A DNA stretch of 64,000 nt from Snodgrassella alvi. GTDB lineage: Bacteria; Pseudomonadota; Gammaproteobacteria; Burkholderiales; Neisseriaceae. This document shows, in pieces, positions 46,570 through 55,673 of this stretch. The notes below the pieces were generated by a model, which saw nothing but the letters and a program-made list of their open reading frames with translations, was not told the DNA's origin and made no database searches. Within the stretch, counting starts at the first letter, position 1. Every line of letters begins with the position of its first letter. The DNA lies in assembly GCF_002777825.1 (NCBI RefSeq), contig NZ_MEIR01000080.1, positions 1 through 64,000 on the forward strand, read 5' to 3'. The position numbers and the translations under genes are program-made.

Positions 46570-46896
46570 TTACAGGGTGCCGGTGAGGTCGTTCAGCAGA
46601 AAATGCTGGTCGCACAAGCTAAGATACTGTTGCTGCAAACGGCCGATAATATTGTTTTCAGCATCACATAATTGCACATAATCGGACTGTCTGTACCAGC
46701 TTAGGCTGTTATGTTGGGATAATTGCTGCAATATCTGCCATTGTACAGGGCATGCTTGCCGGTCTGCCTCATCAGCCTGCGCTTTAATTGCATAATAACC
46801 GGTGGCACCACTGGTATAAGTGGAATCATCTTCGTCCATCAACACCAGAAAACCAAGATGATGGTTGTCTGGGCTATTAATACTAAAATAAATCAT
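46570..46896 (-). CDS. Small conserved-looking protein of unknown function
   Basis: 108 aa beginning MIYFSINSPDNHHLGF, with an acidic segment (LMDEDDSTYT) and a Gln-rich middle. No signal peptide or motif recognised. It ends 29 bp before the MFS gene start and may be cotranscribed with it. I accept it as a gene because of its position, its start and its lack of overlap with other genes. Confidence 0.6.
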   Translation of the reverse strand: MIYFSINSPDNHHLGFLVLMDEDDSTYTSGATGYYAIKAQADEADRQACPVQWQILQQLSQHNSLSWYRQSDYVQLCDAENNIIGRLQQQYLSLCDQHFLLNDLTGTL

Positions 46897-47385
46897 AATT
46901 AAAAATTTCTTTGAAGTCTGAAAAGGACTTAATCAAATTCTGAATCTTGCTGTCAGGATTCTAGCAGTTTATAAAAAATTGTGTCTGCTAATATGCATAC
47001 TTTTGCCCACGGAATATCCATTAATATTAATTATGAGTCGTGATGGGGGAAATACAGGTGGTTGTTAATACGTTGGTCAATATATCAGTAGGCAAATCAG
47101 TGTTGTGGTTTTTTCAGTATGGGATTGGGATAGATAAACGGGAAAAGGCAAGAGCAATATTGCATAGCTTGGTACTGTGCTGGTGTTTACTTCGGCTATT
47201 GTAAAAGGCTTTTTGGATTCGTCTGCCGCAGAACAGGTTGCACAGAATGGACGTTAAAATATAAGCGGCCTTAACTTTACAAACAGGAAACACTGTTTGG
47301 TGGCCAATGATACTGGTGCTGGTTGTACGTGGGGTATTATTCCATTAAGGACATGGATGCAATAGTTTAGCTGGGTATTGGTTGA
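46897..47385. other. Intergenic region with no intact gene
   Basis: Sits between the minus-strand unknown gene and the decayed transporter. A short open stretch from an ATG near 47043 (beginning MGEIQVVVNTLV) is not convincing. Part may be the eroded front of the transporter pseudogene. Confidence 0.45.
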
Positions 47386-47598
47386 ATTCTGGTTACTGCT
47401 TGGTTCCGGCGGAATAAAGGGCTACAAAATGCTTCAGTCAGTGTAAGTGGTATTTTTCTGGCAATGGAAACGGTTTTCGGGTTAATAATAATGGCAATTA
47501 TATTGCTTAAAAAGTCTGTGGGTATGCAGGTTCTGGCCGGTACAATAATGGTTATTGAAGTGGCAACTACCTATATATTCATTCCGCAGAAGAACTAA
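47386..47598 (+). pseudogene. C-terminal remnant of an EamA/DMT-family transporter
   Basis: Seventy codons without an interruption read ILVTAWFRRNKGLQNAS, then SGIFLAMETVFGLIIMAIIL and a last hydrophobic helix ending FIPQKN with a TAA. The pattern matches the last two helices of DMT permeases (…SGIFLAMEPVFG…). An in-frame TGA precedes it, and the earlier helices cannot be followed, so the gene is decayed. Confidence 0.6.
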
Positions 47599-47615
47599 GC
47601 AGATTTACTTTTAAT

Positions 47616-47646
47616 AAAAAAGGTTAGTGCATTGAGTACTAACCTT
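47616..47646 (-). terminator. Terminator of mltD
   Basis: Stem AAGGTTAGT (47620-47628) / ACTAACCTT (47638-47646); on the minus strand TTTTTTATT follows. Located 36 bp after the mltD stop. Confidence 0.85.
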
Positions 47647-47681
47647 GATTTTTAGCACTGAAGCTTTGACAAAAAGCTAGA

Positions 47682-49622
47682 TTACATATTAGTGAGCTTA
47701 AGTTTTTGCCCCGGGCGTAATACCTGCTTACCATGGACTTTTTTGAGTTTGCTTACAGGGATATTCAGACGCTGGGCAATACTGGTAAGGGTATCGCCTT
47801 TTTTAACAGTATAGGACGCTGGAATAATACTGGTCTTGCTATTGCCAGTCCTGCGTGCTGAAGCCAGCATGCGTTTGCTGTTACTATTGGTATCAATTTT
47901 CAGTATCTGCCCCACTTGTAGATTGTGGCCTCGCAGATTATTCGCCGTTACAAGGTCGGCAACATTGATGTTATAGCGCTGGGCAATTGAGAATAGAGTA
48001 TCACCCTTGTTCACTTTATGTGCAACATTACGGCGGCTGTCGGCAACATTAATTATCTTGCGTGCAGCACGCTCAGAACGGTTTTCAGCTACGCGGGAAA
48101 CCTGGGCTTCTTCGCGCTCAGCCTGTGCCAGTACTTTTTGTACAGAAGCGGCAGCGGCGGCCTGTAGTTGAGCAGTCTGTGCCATTTGCATCAATGCGTC
48201 ACTATTTTCTGCTGCTAATGGTGCTGGTGAATCAGCCGCTGCTGGTGTGGTGGTAGCAACTATCACTGTCTGTGTTGTTGTATTTTCCAGCAATGGCTGT
48301 TCGGCATTAAGCGCAGTGGTAGGCACCGTAGACGTACGGGTAATAGTTAGGGCTTCCTGATTATTGCTAACTATATTGTTTGACTGGGCTACTGTTACAG
48401 TAGGATGGGTCACGAATGTGCCGGGAGGTAACACAGGCTGTGCCATGGCAATATTCAGCAATGGGTCGGTATCACTGTTGCTGAAAGAATCCAGAATCTG
48501 AGTATTCAAGCTGTTTTTACTGATCAGCAGGCTGCGGCCGGCTGGAACAGTGTTACTGCTAAGATTATTCAGCCGTTTGATTTCTGCACTGCTCATGCCG
48601 GTCTGGGCTGCTAAATCTGCCACACTGGTAGGTGTAAAAGCTTTGAAGACATTCCAAGACAGTAGGCTGCTTTTATCTGCGCTGCGGTAATTACGTTCAA
48701 ACGTATTCACTGCGGTAATCGGCAGCAGCATTTTGCGGTTTTCTTTTGGAATGAATACCGGGCTCTTAAAGCTTGGATTGAGTGTTAAAAATTCTGAAGT
48801 AGAAATATTGGCCAAGCGGGCAGCCGCATCAATATCAATCGGCTGGTCGATACTGATGGCTTCAAAATAAGGGCGATTTGGTACGGAAGCTAGACGGATG
48901 CCAAATGCCTGTGGATTTTCAATAATGTTGCGTACAGCCAGTAGTTTAGGCACGTAATTACGGGTTTCATTAGGCATACGCAGATTTTCATAGGTAGGAG
49001 CAATGCCAGCCAGCTGGGCGCGTTTGATGGCTTTACCTACATTGCCCTCACCCCAGTTGTAAGCAGCCAGTGCCAGCGACCAATCACCAAACAGGCTGTA
49101 AAGATATTGCAGATAGGTTAAAGCAGCATCGGTAGCAGCATATACGTCATGACGGCCATCATAAAGATTGGTTTGTTCCAGTCCATACTGGCGGCCGCTG
49201 TGGGGCATAAACTGCCATAATCCTGATGCACCCACGCGAGATTTTGCTTTGCTGACAAAAGCACTTTCAATAAAAGGCAATAAAGCTACTTCAGCCGGCA
49301 TCTGGCGTTTTTCTGCCTCATTCACAATGTGATATAAATATGGCTGACTGCGTAGAATGGTGCGATTAAAATAGTCGCCGTGGCTTGAATAGTATTGCTC
49401 ATGCTTGCGAACAATTTCAGGATTAACTTCAGTCATACGAAAATCCTGACGCATACGCCCCCAGATATCTTGAGTAGAATGTGCTTTGCCTTTAAGGGTG
49501 GCCGCATTCAAATTCATGATTGATAATCCGATGCCATTACTGGTGTAAGATTGGGCAAATGAGATAGAGGGGGCGAGTACCAGACTAGTGAGTGCCAGTA
49601 CCATATGCTTCAATTGAGCCAT
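47682..49622 (-). CDS. mltD: Membrane-bound lytic murein transglycosylase D with LysM domains
   Basis: Cleaves peptidoglycan glycan strands. 646 aa from MAQLKHMVLALTS (ATG at 49622), with a signal peptide ending SISFA; the longer frame to 49655 adds non-signal residues. SLT catalytic domain ~90-220: PFIESAFVSKAKSRVGASGL holds the catalytic Glu, then WQFMPHSGRQYGL and LALAAYNWGEGNV. A central region includes a weak LysM-like repeat; two clear C-terminal LysM domains begin HKVNKGDTLFSIAQRY and YTVKKGDTLTSIAQRL. No lipobox, so probably periplasmic/soluble or loosely attached, unlike E. coli MltD. Confidence 0.93.
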   Translation of the reverse strand: MAQLKHMVLALTSLVLAPSISFAQSYTSNGIGLSIMNLNAATLKGKAHSTQDIWGRMRQDFRMTEVNPEIVRKHEQYYSSHGDYFNRTILRSQPYLYHIVNEAEKRQMPAEVALLPFIESAFVSKAKSRVGASGLWQFMPHSGRQYGLEQTNLYDGRHDVYAATDAALTYLQYLYSLFGDWSLALAAYNWGEGNVGKAIKRAQLAGIAPTYENLRMPNETRNYVPKLLAVRNIIENPQAFGIRLASVPNRPYFEAISIDQPIDIDAAARLANISTSEFLTLNPSFKSPVFIPKENRKMLLPITAVNTFERNYRSADKSSLLSWNVFKAFTPTSVADLAAQTGMSSAEIKRLNNLSSNTVPAGRSLLISKNSLNTQILDSFSNSDTDPLLNIAMAQPVLPPGTFVTHPTVTVAQSNNIVSNNQEALTITRTSTVPTTALNAEQPLLENTTTQTVIVATTTPAAADSPAPLAAENSDALMQMAQTAQLQAAAAASVQKVLAQAEREEAQVSRVAENRSERAARKIINVADSRRNVAHKVNKGDTLFSIAQRYNINVADLVTANNLRGHNLQVGQILKIDTNSNSKRMLASARRTGNSKTSIIPASYTVKKGDTLTSIAQRLNIPVSKLKKVHGKQVLRPGQKLKLTNM

Positions 49623-49781
49623 TCGTATAACCGTAAAATTTATGCAAAATCCCATTAATATTAAAGAGGAATTCCTTAACAGTCAAGGATAAATCCCTAT
49701 TTTTACAGTAATGTTGCAAATGCAATAGAATCTTTTAAATGGCTATGATATTTATTTAACATATGTGCGATGGTGTTGTGA

Positions 49782-50489
49782 ATGAGTTATCCGCGATTGG
49801 AAAACTGGCTAGCAGAGCATGCTTTTGGTTTGTATCTTAGCCAGCTTGAACAGCAGTTTATAAGGCATCAATTATCAGTATTGCGTTTTGGAACTATTAT
49901 GCAATGCGGCTTGCCACGGTGGCAGTTTCAGAATGTATTTGCCGCAGAGTCGCAGTATATTGTACAAAACGAACAGGCTGATGCAAATGTGGATATTGTT
50001 GCTGATAGTATAGCTTTACCTTGGGTACAACCATGTATGGATACAATTATCTGGCCGCATGGTTTGGATATGATATCTAGTCATGATGCAGCTATAGCGG
50101 AAATGGCACGGGTATTAGTGCCGGGAGGTCATGTTATCCTAACCGGGTTGAATGTTCAGGGATACTGGCGCCTGTTTTATAAGCGCTGCATACACAGCCA
50201 GCCAGCTTTAAATCTTTTATCTGCAAGTGCTGTAGTGAACCGGATGCAACACTATGGCTTGTATCTTGAAGAAGGAAAGTTTATGGGTTATGGCGTCCCT
50301 GGCTATTTCGGGAAAAATCATCAAACCATTGAGTATATGGGTAACCGCTGGTGGCCGCATTTGGCAGCAGTTTATGGTTTGGTACTGGTTAAACGGACTG
50401 TTCCGCTTACTTTAACGCCACAGAATGCTGCGAATCTGGGATTGAATTCGGTAACCAATATAGCTTTAAAAGGCATGGGGTGTAACTAG
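49782..50489 (+). CDS. SAM-dependent methyltransferase-like protein
   Basis: 235 aa, start ATG at 49782. The post-motif region is recognisable: ADSIALPWVQPCMDTIIWPHGLDMI followed by EMARVLVPGGHVILTGLN, typical of Methyltransf_11 proteins (compare E. coli YafS). The SAM-binding glycine loop is poorly kept (FGTIMQCGLPRW), as in YafS-type relatives. Substrate unknown. It is divergent from mltD, and ends at a strong terminator. Confidence 0.8.
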   Translation: MSYPRLENWLAEHAFGLYLSQLEQQFIRHQLSVLRFGTIMQCGLPRWQFQNVFAAESQYIVQNEQADANVDIVADSIALPWVQPCMDTIIWPHGLDMISSHDAAIAEMARVLVPGGHVILTGLNVQGYWRLFYKRCIHSQPALNLLSASAVVNRMQHYGLYLEEGKFMGYGVPGYFGKNHQTIEYMGNRWWPHLAAVYGLVLVKRTVPLTLTPQNAANLGLNSVTNIALKGMGCN

Positions 50490-50522
50490 CATGGCTGTAA
50501 AGCCTCAGCTTTAACTGAATTA

Positions 50523-50551
50523 AAAAGACCTGAGCCTAGCTCAGGTCTTTT
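50523..50551. terminator. Bidirectional terminator between the methyltransferase gene and spuC
   Basis: Thirteen-bp perfect stem centred on 50537 (AAAAGACCTGAGC / GCTCAGGTCTTTT), 3-base loop, A- and T-rich flanks; it sits between convergent genes. Confidence 0.9.
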
Positions 50552-50564
50552 GCTTGCATGGATG

Positions 50565-51953
50565 TTAGGCTGTCTTATCAGCATCACTGCCCAGCTTTTT
50601 ATCCATGAGTTCTTCAAATTCACGCATACAGGTAGCGGCAATGGCCAGCATGGTATCGATTTCCTTTTTGGAAATAATCAGCGGTGGAGCTGCTACCATG
50701 TGGTCACCACAGGCACGGAAAATCAGATTGTTTTTGAAAAAGATATCACGGCAAATTAAACCGGTAGCACCAAAATTCTCAAAAAATTCTCGCGTTTCGG
50801 GGTTTTTTACCAGAGTGAAACCACACATTAAACCCTCTGTTCGGATATCTGCAACATATTTAAACTGACTGAATGTTTCCTGCCAGCGTTTACGCAGATA
50901 TGGGCCGGTTTTGATACGTACCTTTTCAATAATATTTTTATCATCAAGCATGTTCAGGTTTTCGCACGCCACTGCTGCTGCAACCGGATGGCCACTATAA
51001 GTAAAGCCATGATTAAAATCACCACCTGCCAGCAGGCCTTCAGTTACCCTGTCATTTACCACAACAGCTCCAATGGGTAAATATCCGGAAGACAATCCTT
51101 TAGCCGTAGTAAAGATATCAGGGGTAAAGCCAAGTGTTTCGAAGCCAAACCATTTTCCGGTACGACCGTAGCCACAAATTACCTCATCCGCTACCAGCAA
51201 AATGTTGTATTTTTTGCAGATTGCTTCAATTCGTGGCCAGTAGCTTGCTGGTGGAATAATCACGCCACCTGCGCCCTGAATGGGTTCACCAACGAATGCT
51301 GCAATTTTATCTGCACCTAGGGACAGGATTTTTTCTTCAAGCCAGTTAGCCGCGCGGATACCAAACTCTTCTTCACTTTCATTGTTGTTGGCTAAACCGT
51401 AATACCAAGGCTGTTCGATATGGACGATATTAGCTATGGGTAAATCACCTTGTTCATGCATGCTTTTCATACCGCCCAAGCTGGCTCCGCCAAGGGTTGA
51501 ACCGTGATAGCCATTCCAGCGACCAATAATGATTTTTTTGGTTGGCTGTCCTACTGACGTCCAGTAATGACGCACCATACGAATCATGGTATCTACTGAT
51601 TCCGAACCAGAATTTGTATAGAACACATGATTAAATTCAGGAGGGGTAATTTCTACCAGTTTTTCGGATAATTTAATTACAGCCGGATGGCTGGTTTTGA
51701 AAAAAGTATTATAAAACGGTAAAACCTCCATTTGTTTCTCGGCAATTTTAGCCAGTTTCTTTTGTCCGTAACCAATGTTCACACACCATAAGCCAGCCAT
51801 GCCATCAATGATTTCATTGCCGTCACTGTCATAGACATAAATACCCTTGGCTTTTACCATAATGCGTACGCCATGTTTTTTAAGCTGAGCATTGTCTGAA
51901 AATGGATGCAGGTGATGTTTTACGGCGTGTTTGGTATCGGTTTTTTTAGTCAT
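50565..51953 (-). CDS. spuC: Class III aminotransferase, putrescine/polyamine:pyruvate type (SpuC-like)
   Basis: 462 aa PLP enzyme. PLP-binding Lys in TTAKGLSSGYLPIG; phosphate/cofactor contacts in YTNSGSESVDTMIR and WNGYHGSTLGG; Asp in LLVADEVICGYGRTG. Third gene of the minus-strand operon puuD-puuA-spuC, the same set as Pseudomonas spuABC, where SpuC moves an amino group from putrescine to pyruvate. It is 91 bp after puuA. Specificity (putrescine, cadaverine or a diamine) is inferred from context. Confidence 0.88.
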   Translation of the reverse strand: MTKKTDTKHAVKHHLHPFSDNAQLKKHGVRIMVKAKGIYVYDSDGNEIIDGMAGLWCVNIGYGQKKLAKIAEKQMEVLPFYNTFFKTSHPAVIKLSEKLVEITPPEFNHVFYTNSGSESVDTMIRMVRHYWTSVGQPTKKIIIGRWNGYHGSTLGGASLGGMKSMHEQGDLPIANIVHIEQPWYYGLANNNESEEEFGIRAANWLEEKILSLGADKIAAFVGEPIQGAGGVIIPPASYWPRIEAICKKYNILLVADEVICGYGRTGKWFGFETLGFTPDIFTTAKGLSSGYLPIGAVVVNDRVTEGLLAGGDFNHGFTYSGHPVAAAVACENLNMLDDKNIIEKVRIKTGPYLRKRWQETFSQFKYVADIRTEGLMCGFTLVKNPETREFFENFGATGLICRDIFFKNNLIFRACGDHMVAAPPLIISKKEIDTMLAIAATCMREFEELMDKKLGSDADKTA

Positions 51954-52044
51954 ATAAAATACTCCTTTGTTATAAATGGTACAGGCTGTTTGCTAAGCTT
52001 GCTATGAACAGCAGTAGATTCGCAGAATCAGCCATGTACGTGGT

Positions 52045-53379
52045 TCAAACATGCAACAGTAGATATTTACGCTCCCATGGACTGATCACCCGAAAATATT
52101 CAGATACTTCCTGTTCTTTAACTGCTATGTACATTTCGACAAAACGTTGCCCCAATAGGTCATGTATTGGTTCACACTGACGCAGGCGTTCTATGGACTC
52201 TTCCAGTGTGGTAGGAAACTGATAGGGCAGGGAATATGCATTCGTGCTCATGGGCGTGCGCGGCTGTAGCTGTTCTTTAATTCCCAGATAGCCACAGCCC
52301 AATGAGCAGGCTATCGCCAGATAGGGATTAACATCCACCCCGGCCAGCCGGTTTTCAATGCGCCGGCCTTTGGCACTGGCACGAGGAACACGTAAGCCAA
52401 CCGTACGATTGTCATAGCCCCATTCTACGTTGGTTGGCGCCGCGGTAAAACGAGTCAGGCGGCGAAATGAATTCACATACGGGGCAAAAAATGGCATGGT
52501 CAGAGGCAGATATTTTTGCAAACCGCCAATAAAATGGAAAAACAGATCTGAAGGTGTGCCATCAGCATTGCTGAAAGCATTATTACCGCTTTTTACGTCA
52601 TTCAGACTCTGATGAATATGCATGGCACTGCCTGGTTCACCCTCCATAGGCTTGGCCATAAAAGTGGCATACATTTTGTGGTGAAATGCTGACTCTCGTA
52701 CAGTACGTTTAAACAGAAATACCTGATCAGCTAAATCCAGAGCATTGCCATGCAGAAAATTAATTTCCATCTGTGCGGCACCAATTTCATGAATCAAGGT
52801 GTCGACTTCAAGATTCTGTTCATGACAATAGTCGTATATTTCCTCAAATAGCGGGTCAAACTCATTAACTGCATCCACGGCATAGGAGCGCCGGCCGAAC
52901 TCACTGCGTCCGGTACGGCCTATCGGTGGTTGCAGCGGTACATCTGGATCAGGATTGGGCGAAATCAGATAAAATTCCATTTCAGGAGCCACAATCGGCT
53001 CCAATCCCATATTTTCATACAGTTTCAGTATGCGTTTGAGTACATTGCGTGGCGCGGTCTCTACCGGTAAACCCTCTGGAGAGAAACAGTCGAATATCAG
53101 TGATGCCGTGGGTTCCTGTGCCCAGGGAACAAACCGTAATGTTGTAGGGTCTGGCTTTAATTCCATATCTGCATCAGTTTCATCCAGCAGACTGGATTGC
53201 GGATATTCGCCGGTAACCGTTTGCAGTAACACTGCTTCAGGTAAACGCATATCCGGTTCCGATATGAATTTGTCTTTGGGAATAATTTTGCCGCGAGCTA
53301 CACCTGTAATATCTGGCAAGATACATTCTACTTCAGTAATACCATGTTCTTTGAGCCAGTTAAATATGCCATCATACAT
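52045..53379 (-). CDS. puuA: Gamma-glutamylpolyamine synthetase (glutamine synthetase family)
   Basis: 444 aa. Ligates glutamate to putrescine or another polyamine at the cost of ATP, the first step of the gamma-glutamyl route. Glutamine-synthetase fold: VECILPDITGVARGKIIPK near the start, VAPEMEFYLI, EIGAAQMEINFLHG, GSAMHIHQS, then NVEWGYDNRTVGLRVP. Called SpuB/SpuI-like or PuuA; the operon order favours polyamine use over ammonia assimilation. 8 bp after puuD. Confidence 0.9.
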   Translation of the reverse strand: MYDGIFNWLKEHGITEVECILPDITGVARGKIIPKDKFISEPDMRLPEAVLLQTVTGEYPQSSLLDETDADMELKPDPTTLRFVPWAQEPTASLIFDCFSPEGLPVETAPRNVLKRILKLYENMGLEPIVAPEMEFYLISPNPDPDVPLQPPIGRTGRSEFGRRSYAVDAVNEFDPLFEEIYDYCHEQNLEVDTLIHEIGAAQMEINFLHGNALDLADQVFLFKRTVRESAFHHKMYATFMAKPMEGEPGSAMHIHQSLNDVKSGNNAFSNADGTPSDLFFHFIGGLQKYLPLTMPFFAPYVNSFRRLTRFTAAPTNVEWGYDNRTVGLRVPRASAKGRRIENRLAGVDVNPYLAIACSLGCGYLGIKEQLQPRTPMSTNAYSLPYQFPTTLEESIERLRQCEPIHDLLGQRFVEMYIAVKEQEVSEYFRVISPWERKYLLLHV

Positions 53380-53387
53380 AAGTCACC

Positions 53388-54158
53388 TTAAAATGATTCC
53401 TTTTGCTTATGCAATTTATATTGCATACATGCTTCACGAAAAGCTTTAAAAATAGCGATAGAAAGCGGTTTTTGCCCATGTAGCCATTCAGGATGCCATT
53501 GCACTGCATAGCCGAATAACGGCGCGGCATCAATCCTGAATGCTTCAATCAGGCCATCTGGTGCAGTCGCTTCTATGCTAAGCCCAGGTGCTAAAGTTTT
53601 AACTCCTTGTTGATGTAAAGAATTAACTGCATACTGTTGCTGGTCTACGGCCAGCCACTGCATCAATAAACTGTCTGCATGCAGGTTGACGATATGCGTA
53701 TCATTGTACTGTACTTCAATTGGTTGATTATCTGGTTCCCGGTGATCCAGAAAACCAGGTATTTCCTGTAAATGCTGATAAAGCGTGCCGCCAAGTGCAA
53801 CATTGATTTCCTGCAAGCCGCGACAAATACCGAAAAGCGGTATACCTTTGTCGATAAGTTGCCGAATAAGCGGTAAAGTGGTGTGGTCACGAGCCGTGTC
53901 TTGCAGTGTTCCTTTACGTGCAGTAGCTTCGCCATACCATTGTGGATCAATATTGGAATAGGAACCAGGCAGAAAAACACCATCTACTAGTGTTAGTAAA
54001 CGCTGTAATACAGTTTGGTCAGCCAGTGCTGGTAGCAGAACTACATCACCGACACTATCCTGCACGGCCTGTATGTATTTTTCGCCCACAGCATGAAAAT
54101 TCCACTTACCCATCTGCTTCACATCACACGGAATACCAATAACTGGGCGCAATTCCAT
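53388..54158 (-). CDS. puuD: Gamma-glutamyl-GABA hydrolase (class I GATase-like)
   Basis: 256 aa peptidase C26 family enzyme that frees GABA from gamma-glutamyl-GABA. Nucleophile Cys in LFGICRGLQEINVALGG, His-Glu pair in VQWHPEW, oxyanion region VDGVFLPGSYSNIDP. First gene of the polyamine operon; equivalent of SpuA/PuuD. The oxidase and dehydrogenase steps of the pathway are not encoded here. Confidence 0.9.
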   Translation of the reverse strand: MELRPVIGIPCDVKQMGKWNFHAVGEKYIQAVQDSVGDVVLLPALADQTVLQRLLTLVDGVFLPGSYSNIDPQWYGEATARKGTLQDTARDHTTLPLIRQLIDKGIPLFGICRGLQEINVALGGTLYQHLQEIPGFLDHREPDNQPIEVQYNDTHIVNLHADSLLMQWLAVDQQQYAVNSLHQQGVKTLAPGLSIEATAPDGLIEAFRIDAAPLFGYAVQWHPEWLHGQKPLSIAIFKAFREACMQYKLHKQKESF

Positions 54159-54374
54159 AAATCAGTCTCAAAGTTTTAATAGTTAAGAGAATTTCCAAAT
54201 TCTGTATTGCATAATCCCATGCCGTGAAAAAAATGGCAAGAATTCTTAAGTTAAAGTATCGAAGAGAAATTTTTTCTGATTGCATACACTGAAAGATAAT
54301 GCCAATTGCACGCGAGAAAAAACATTTTTCTTGTTTGTCTAAACAACATATTCACACTAATATGGCTAATAACA

Positions 54375-54402
54375 ATAAAAAAGCCCTGAAAATTTTCAGG
54401 GC
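54375..54402 (-). terminator. Terminator of ppsR
   Basis: Perfect 20-base palindrome (GCCCTGAAAATTTTCAGGGC, 54383-54402), followed on the minus strand by TTTTTTATTGTT. It lies 25 bp after the ppsR stop. Confidence 0.88.
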
Positions 54403-54426
54403 GAAAATACACAGAATTAAACAACT

Positions 54427-55248
54427 TTAGAACCGACGCTGTAACTTTGCAGCCAGAATAATACTGGCGGCTAATTCTTCAATGGATTTATGAGTTGTAT
54501 TGGTATAGGGAATATTAAAACGGCGAAACATATCTTCTGCAGTTAAAATTTCACGCCGGCAATTATCTCTGCTGGCATAGCGAGAATCAGGACGCCGCTC
54601 CGAACGAATATGATGCAGGCGGTCAGCGTCAATAGTTAATCCATATAATTTTTGCCGGAACGGCTGTAGCATTCTGGGTAATTCACTGCTTTCCAGATCT
54701 TCAGGAATAAGGGGATAGTTGGCTGCGCGAATACCATACTGTAGTGCTAGGTACAGGCAGGTGGGGGTTTTACCACTGCGGGATACACCCATCAGAATTA
54801 CATCAGCTTTTTTTAATTCCCGATCTGTAATACCATCATCATGATTAAGGGCAAAATTAATTGCCTCCATACGCTTGTCGTAACGTTCGGTGTCATGCAT
54901 GCCATGGGTGCGGCCGATAGAATGATTGGCCTCGGTGGCCAGCTCATCTTCCAGTTCTCCAATAAAAGCATCATAAAAACTCATATGCAAACCGGCACTA
55001 GTTTTAATCAGTTCACGAACATTTTCATCAACAATACTCGAAAAAACCAGAGGGCGTGCTTCACAATGGCTTGCAGCATTATCGATTAAAGCAACAATTT
55101 CACGTGCTTTTGCTTCTGTGTCTACGAAAGGGTAGGTAGCCCGTTTGAATTCAATATTGTCAAACTGATTCAGCAAAGCTAGCCCCATACTTTCAGCTGT
55201 AATTCCAGTGCGGTCGGAAACAAAAAAAACTTGGCGTACAGGTTTCAT
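54427..55248 (-). CDS. ppsR: PEP synthase regulatory kinase/pyrophosphorylase
   Basis: 273 aa DUF299 protein. Controls PEP synthase by ADP-dependent phosphorylation and phosphate-dependent dephosphorylation of its catalytic-site Thr. N-terminal [17 protein letters not shown]-loop [15 protein letters not shown] (~152-166); [16 protein letters not shown] near 200. It is divergent from its target gene ppsA with 425 bp between, the usual pairing. Confidence 0.95.
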   Translation of the reverse strand: MKPVRQVFFVSDRTGITAESMGLALLNQFDNIEFKRATYPFVDTEAKAREIVALIDNAASHCEARPLVFSSIVDENVRELIKTSAGLHMSFYDAFIGELEDELATEANHSIGRTHGMHDTERYDKRMEAINFALNHDDGITDRELKKADVILMGVSRSGKTPTCLYLALQYGIRAANYPLIPEDLESSELPRMLQPFRQKLYGLTIDADRLHHIRSERRPDSRYASRDNCRREILTAEDMFRRFNIPYTNTTHKSIEELAASIILAAKLQRRF

Positions 55249-55603
55249 AATTATTTATACAGTTTATAGTTTAAAGTTAAAGAAATTGCGACAGTTGAAT
55301 GAATTACCTATTGTAAATGAAGTTTCCCTCTAACTCATATTTCAGTGTTGGCTTTTTTCAATAACTGGTTTGGGAAGATAAATCACATCGAACTTGCGCT
55401 ATTCCAGCATAAATATGCATATTTTAATCTATTTTGTCATATATTTAATTTTATATTGTTAATAAGCAAATTAAATTGATATATTCAGCTAAAAAAATCG
55501 ATATTGTAATTAAAATATTTATGCTATCAATGATTTGTAGGTAAAAGGTGTTTGACAAAAGCTAAACTATATTCACAAAGAGCAGATAAATAGCCAAAAA
55601 TAC
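55249..55603. other. Divergent ppsR/ppsA promoter region
   Basis: AT-rich spacer without ORF or RNA gene. The ppsA promoter is at its right end (55604-55632); the ppsR promoter should lie in the left part, but no pair of boxes stood out. Confidence 0.5.
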
Positions 55604-55632
55604 ATGACATTTTATACCTGACTAGTTAGAAT
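55604..55632 (+). promoter_or_regulatory. Probable sigma-70 promoter of ppsA
   Basis: ATGACA (55604-55609) and TAGAAT (55627-55632), each one base from consensus, spaced exactly 17 bases; 42 bp before the ppsA ATG. Confidence 0.65.
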
Positions 55633-55673
55633 AGACCGTCTTCAACTTTCACACTCCACACTGGATAACCATC

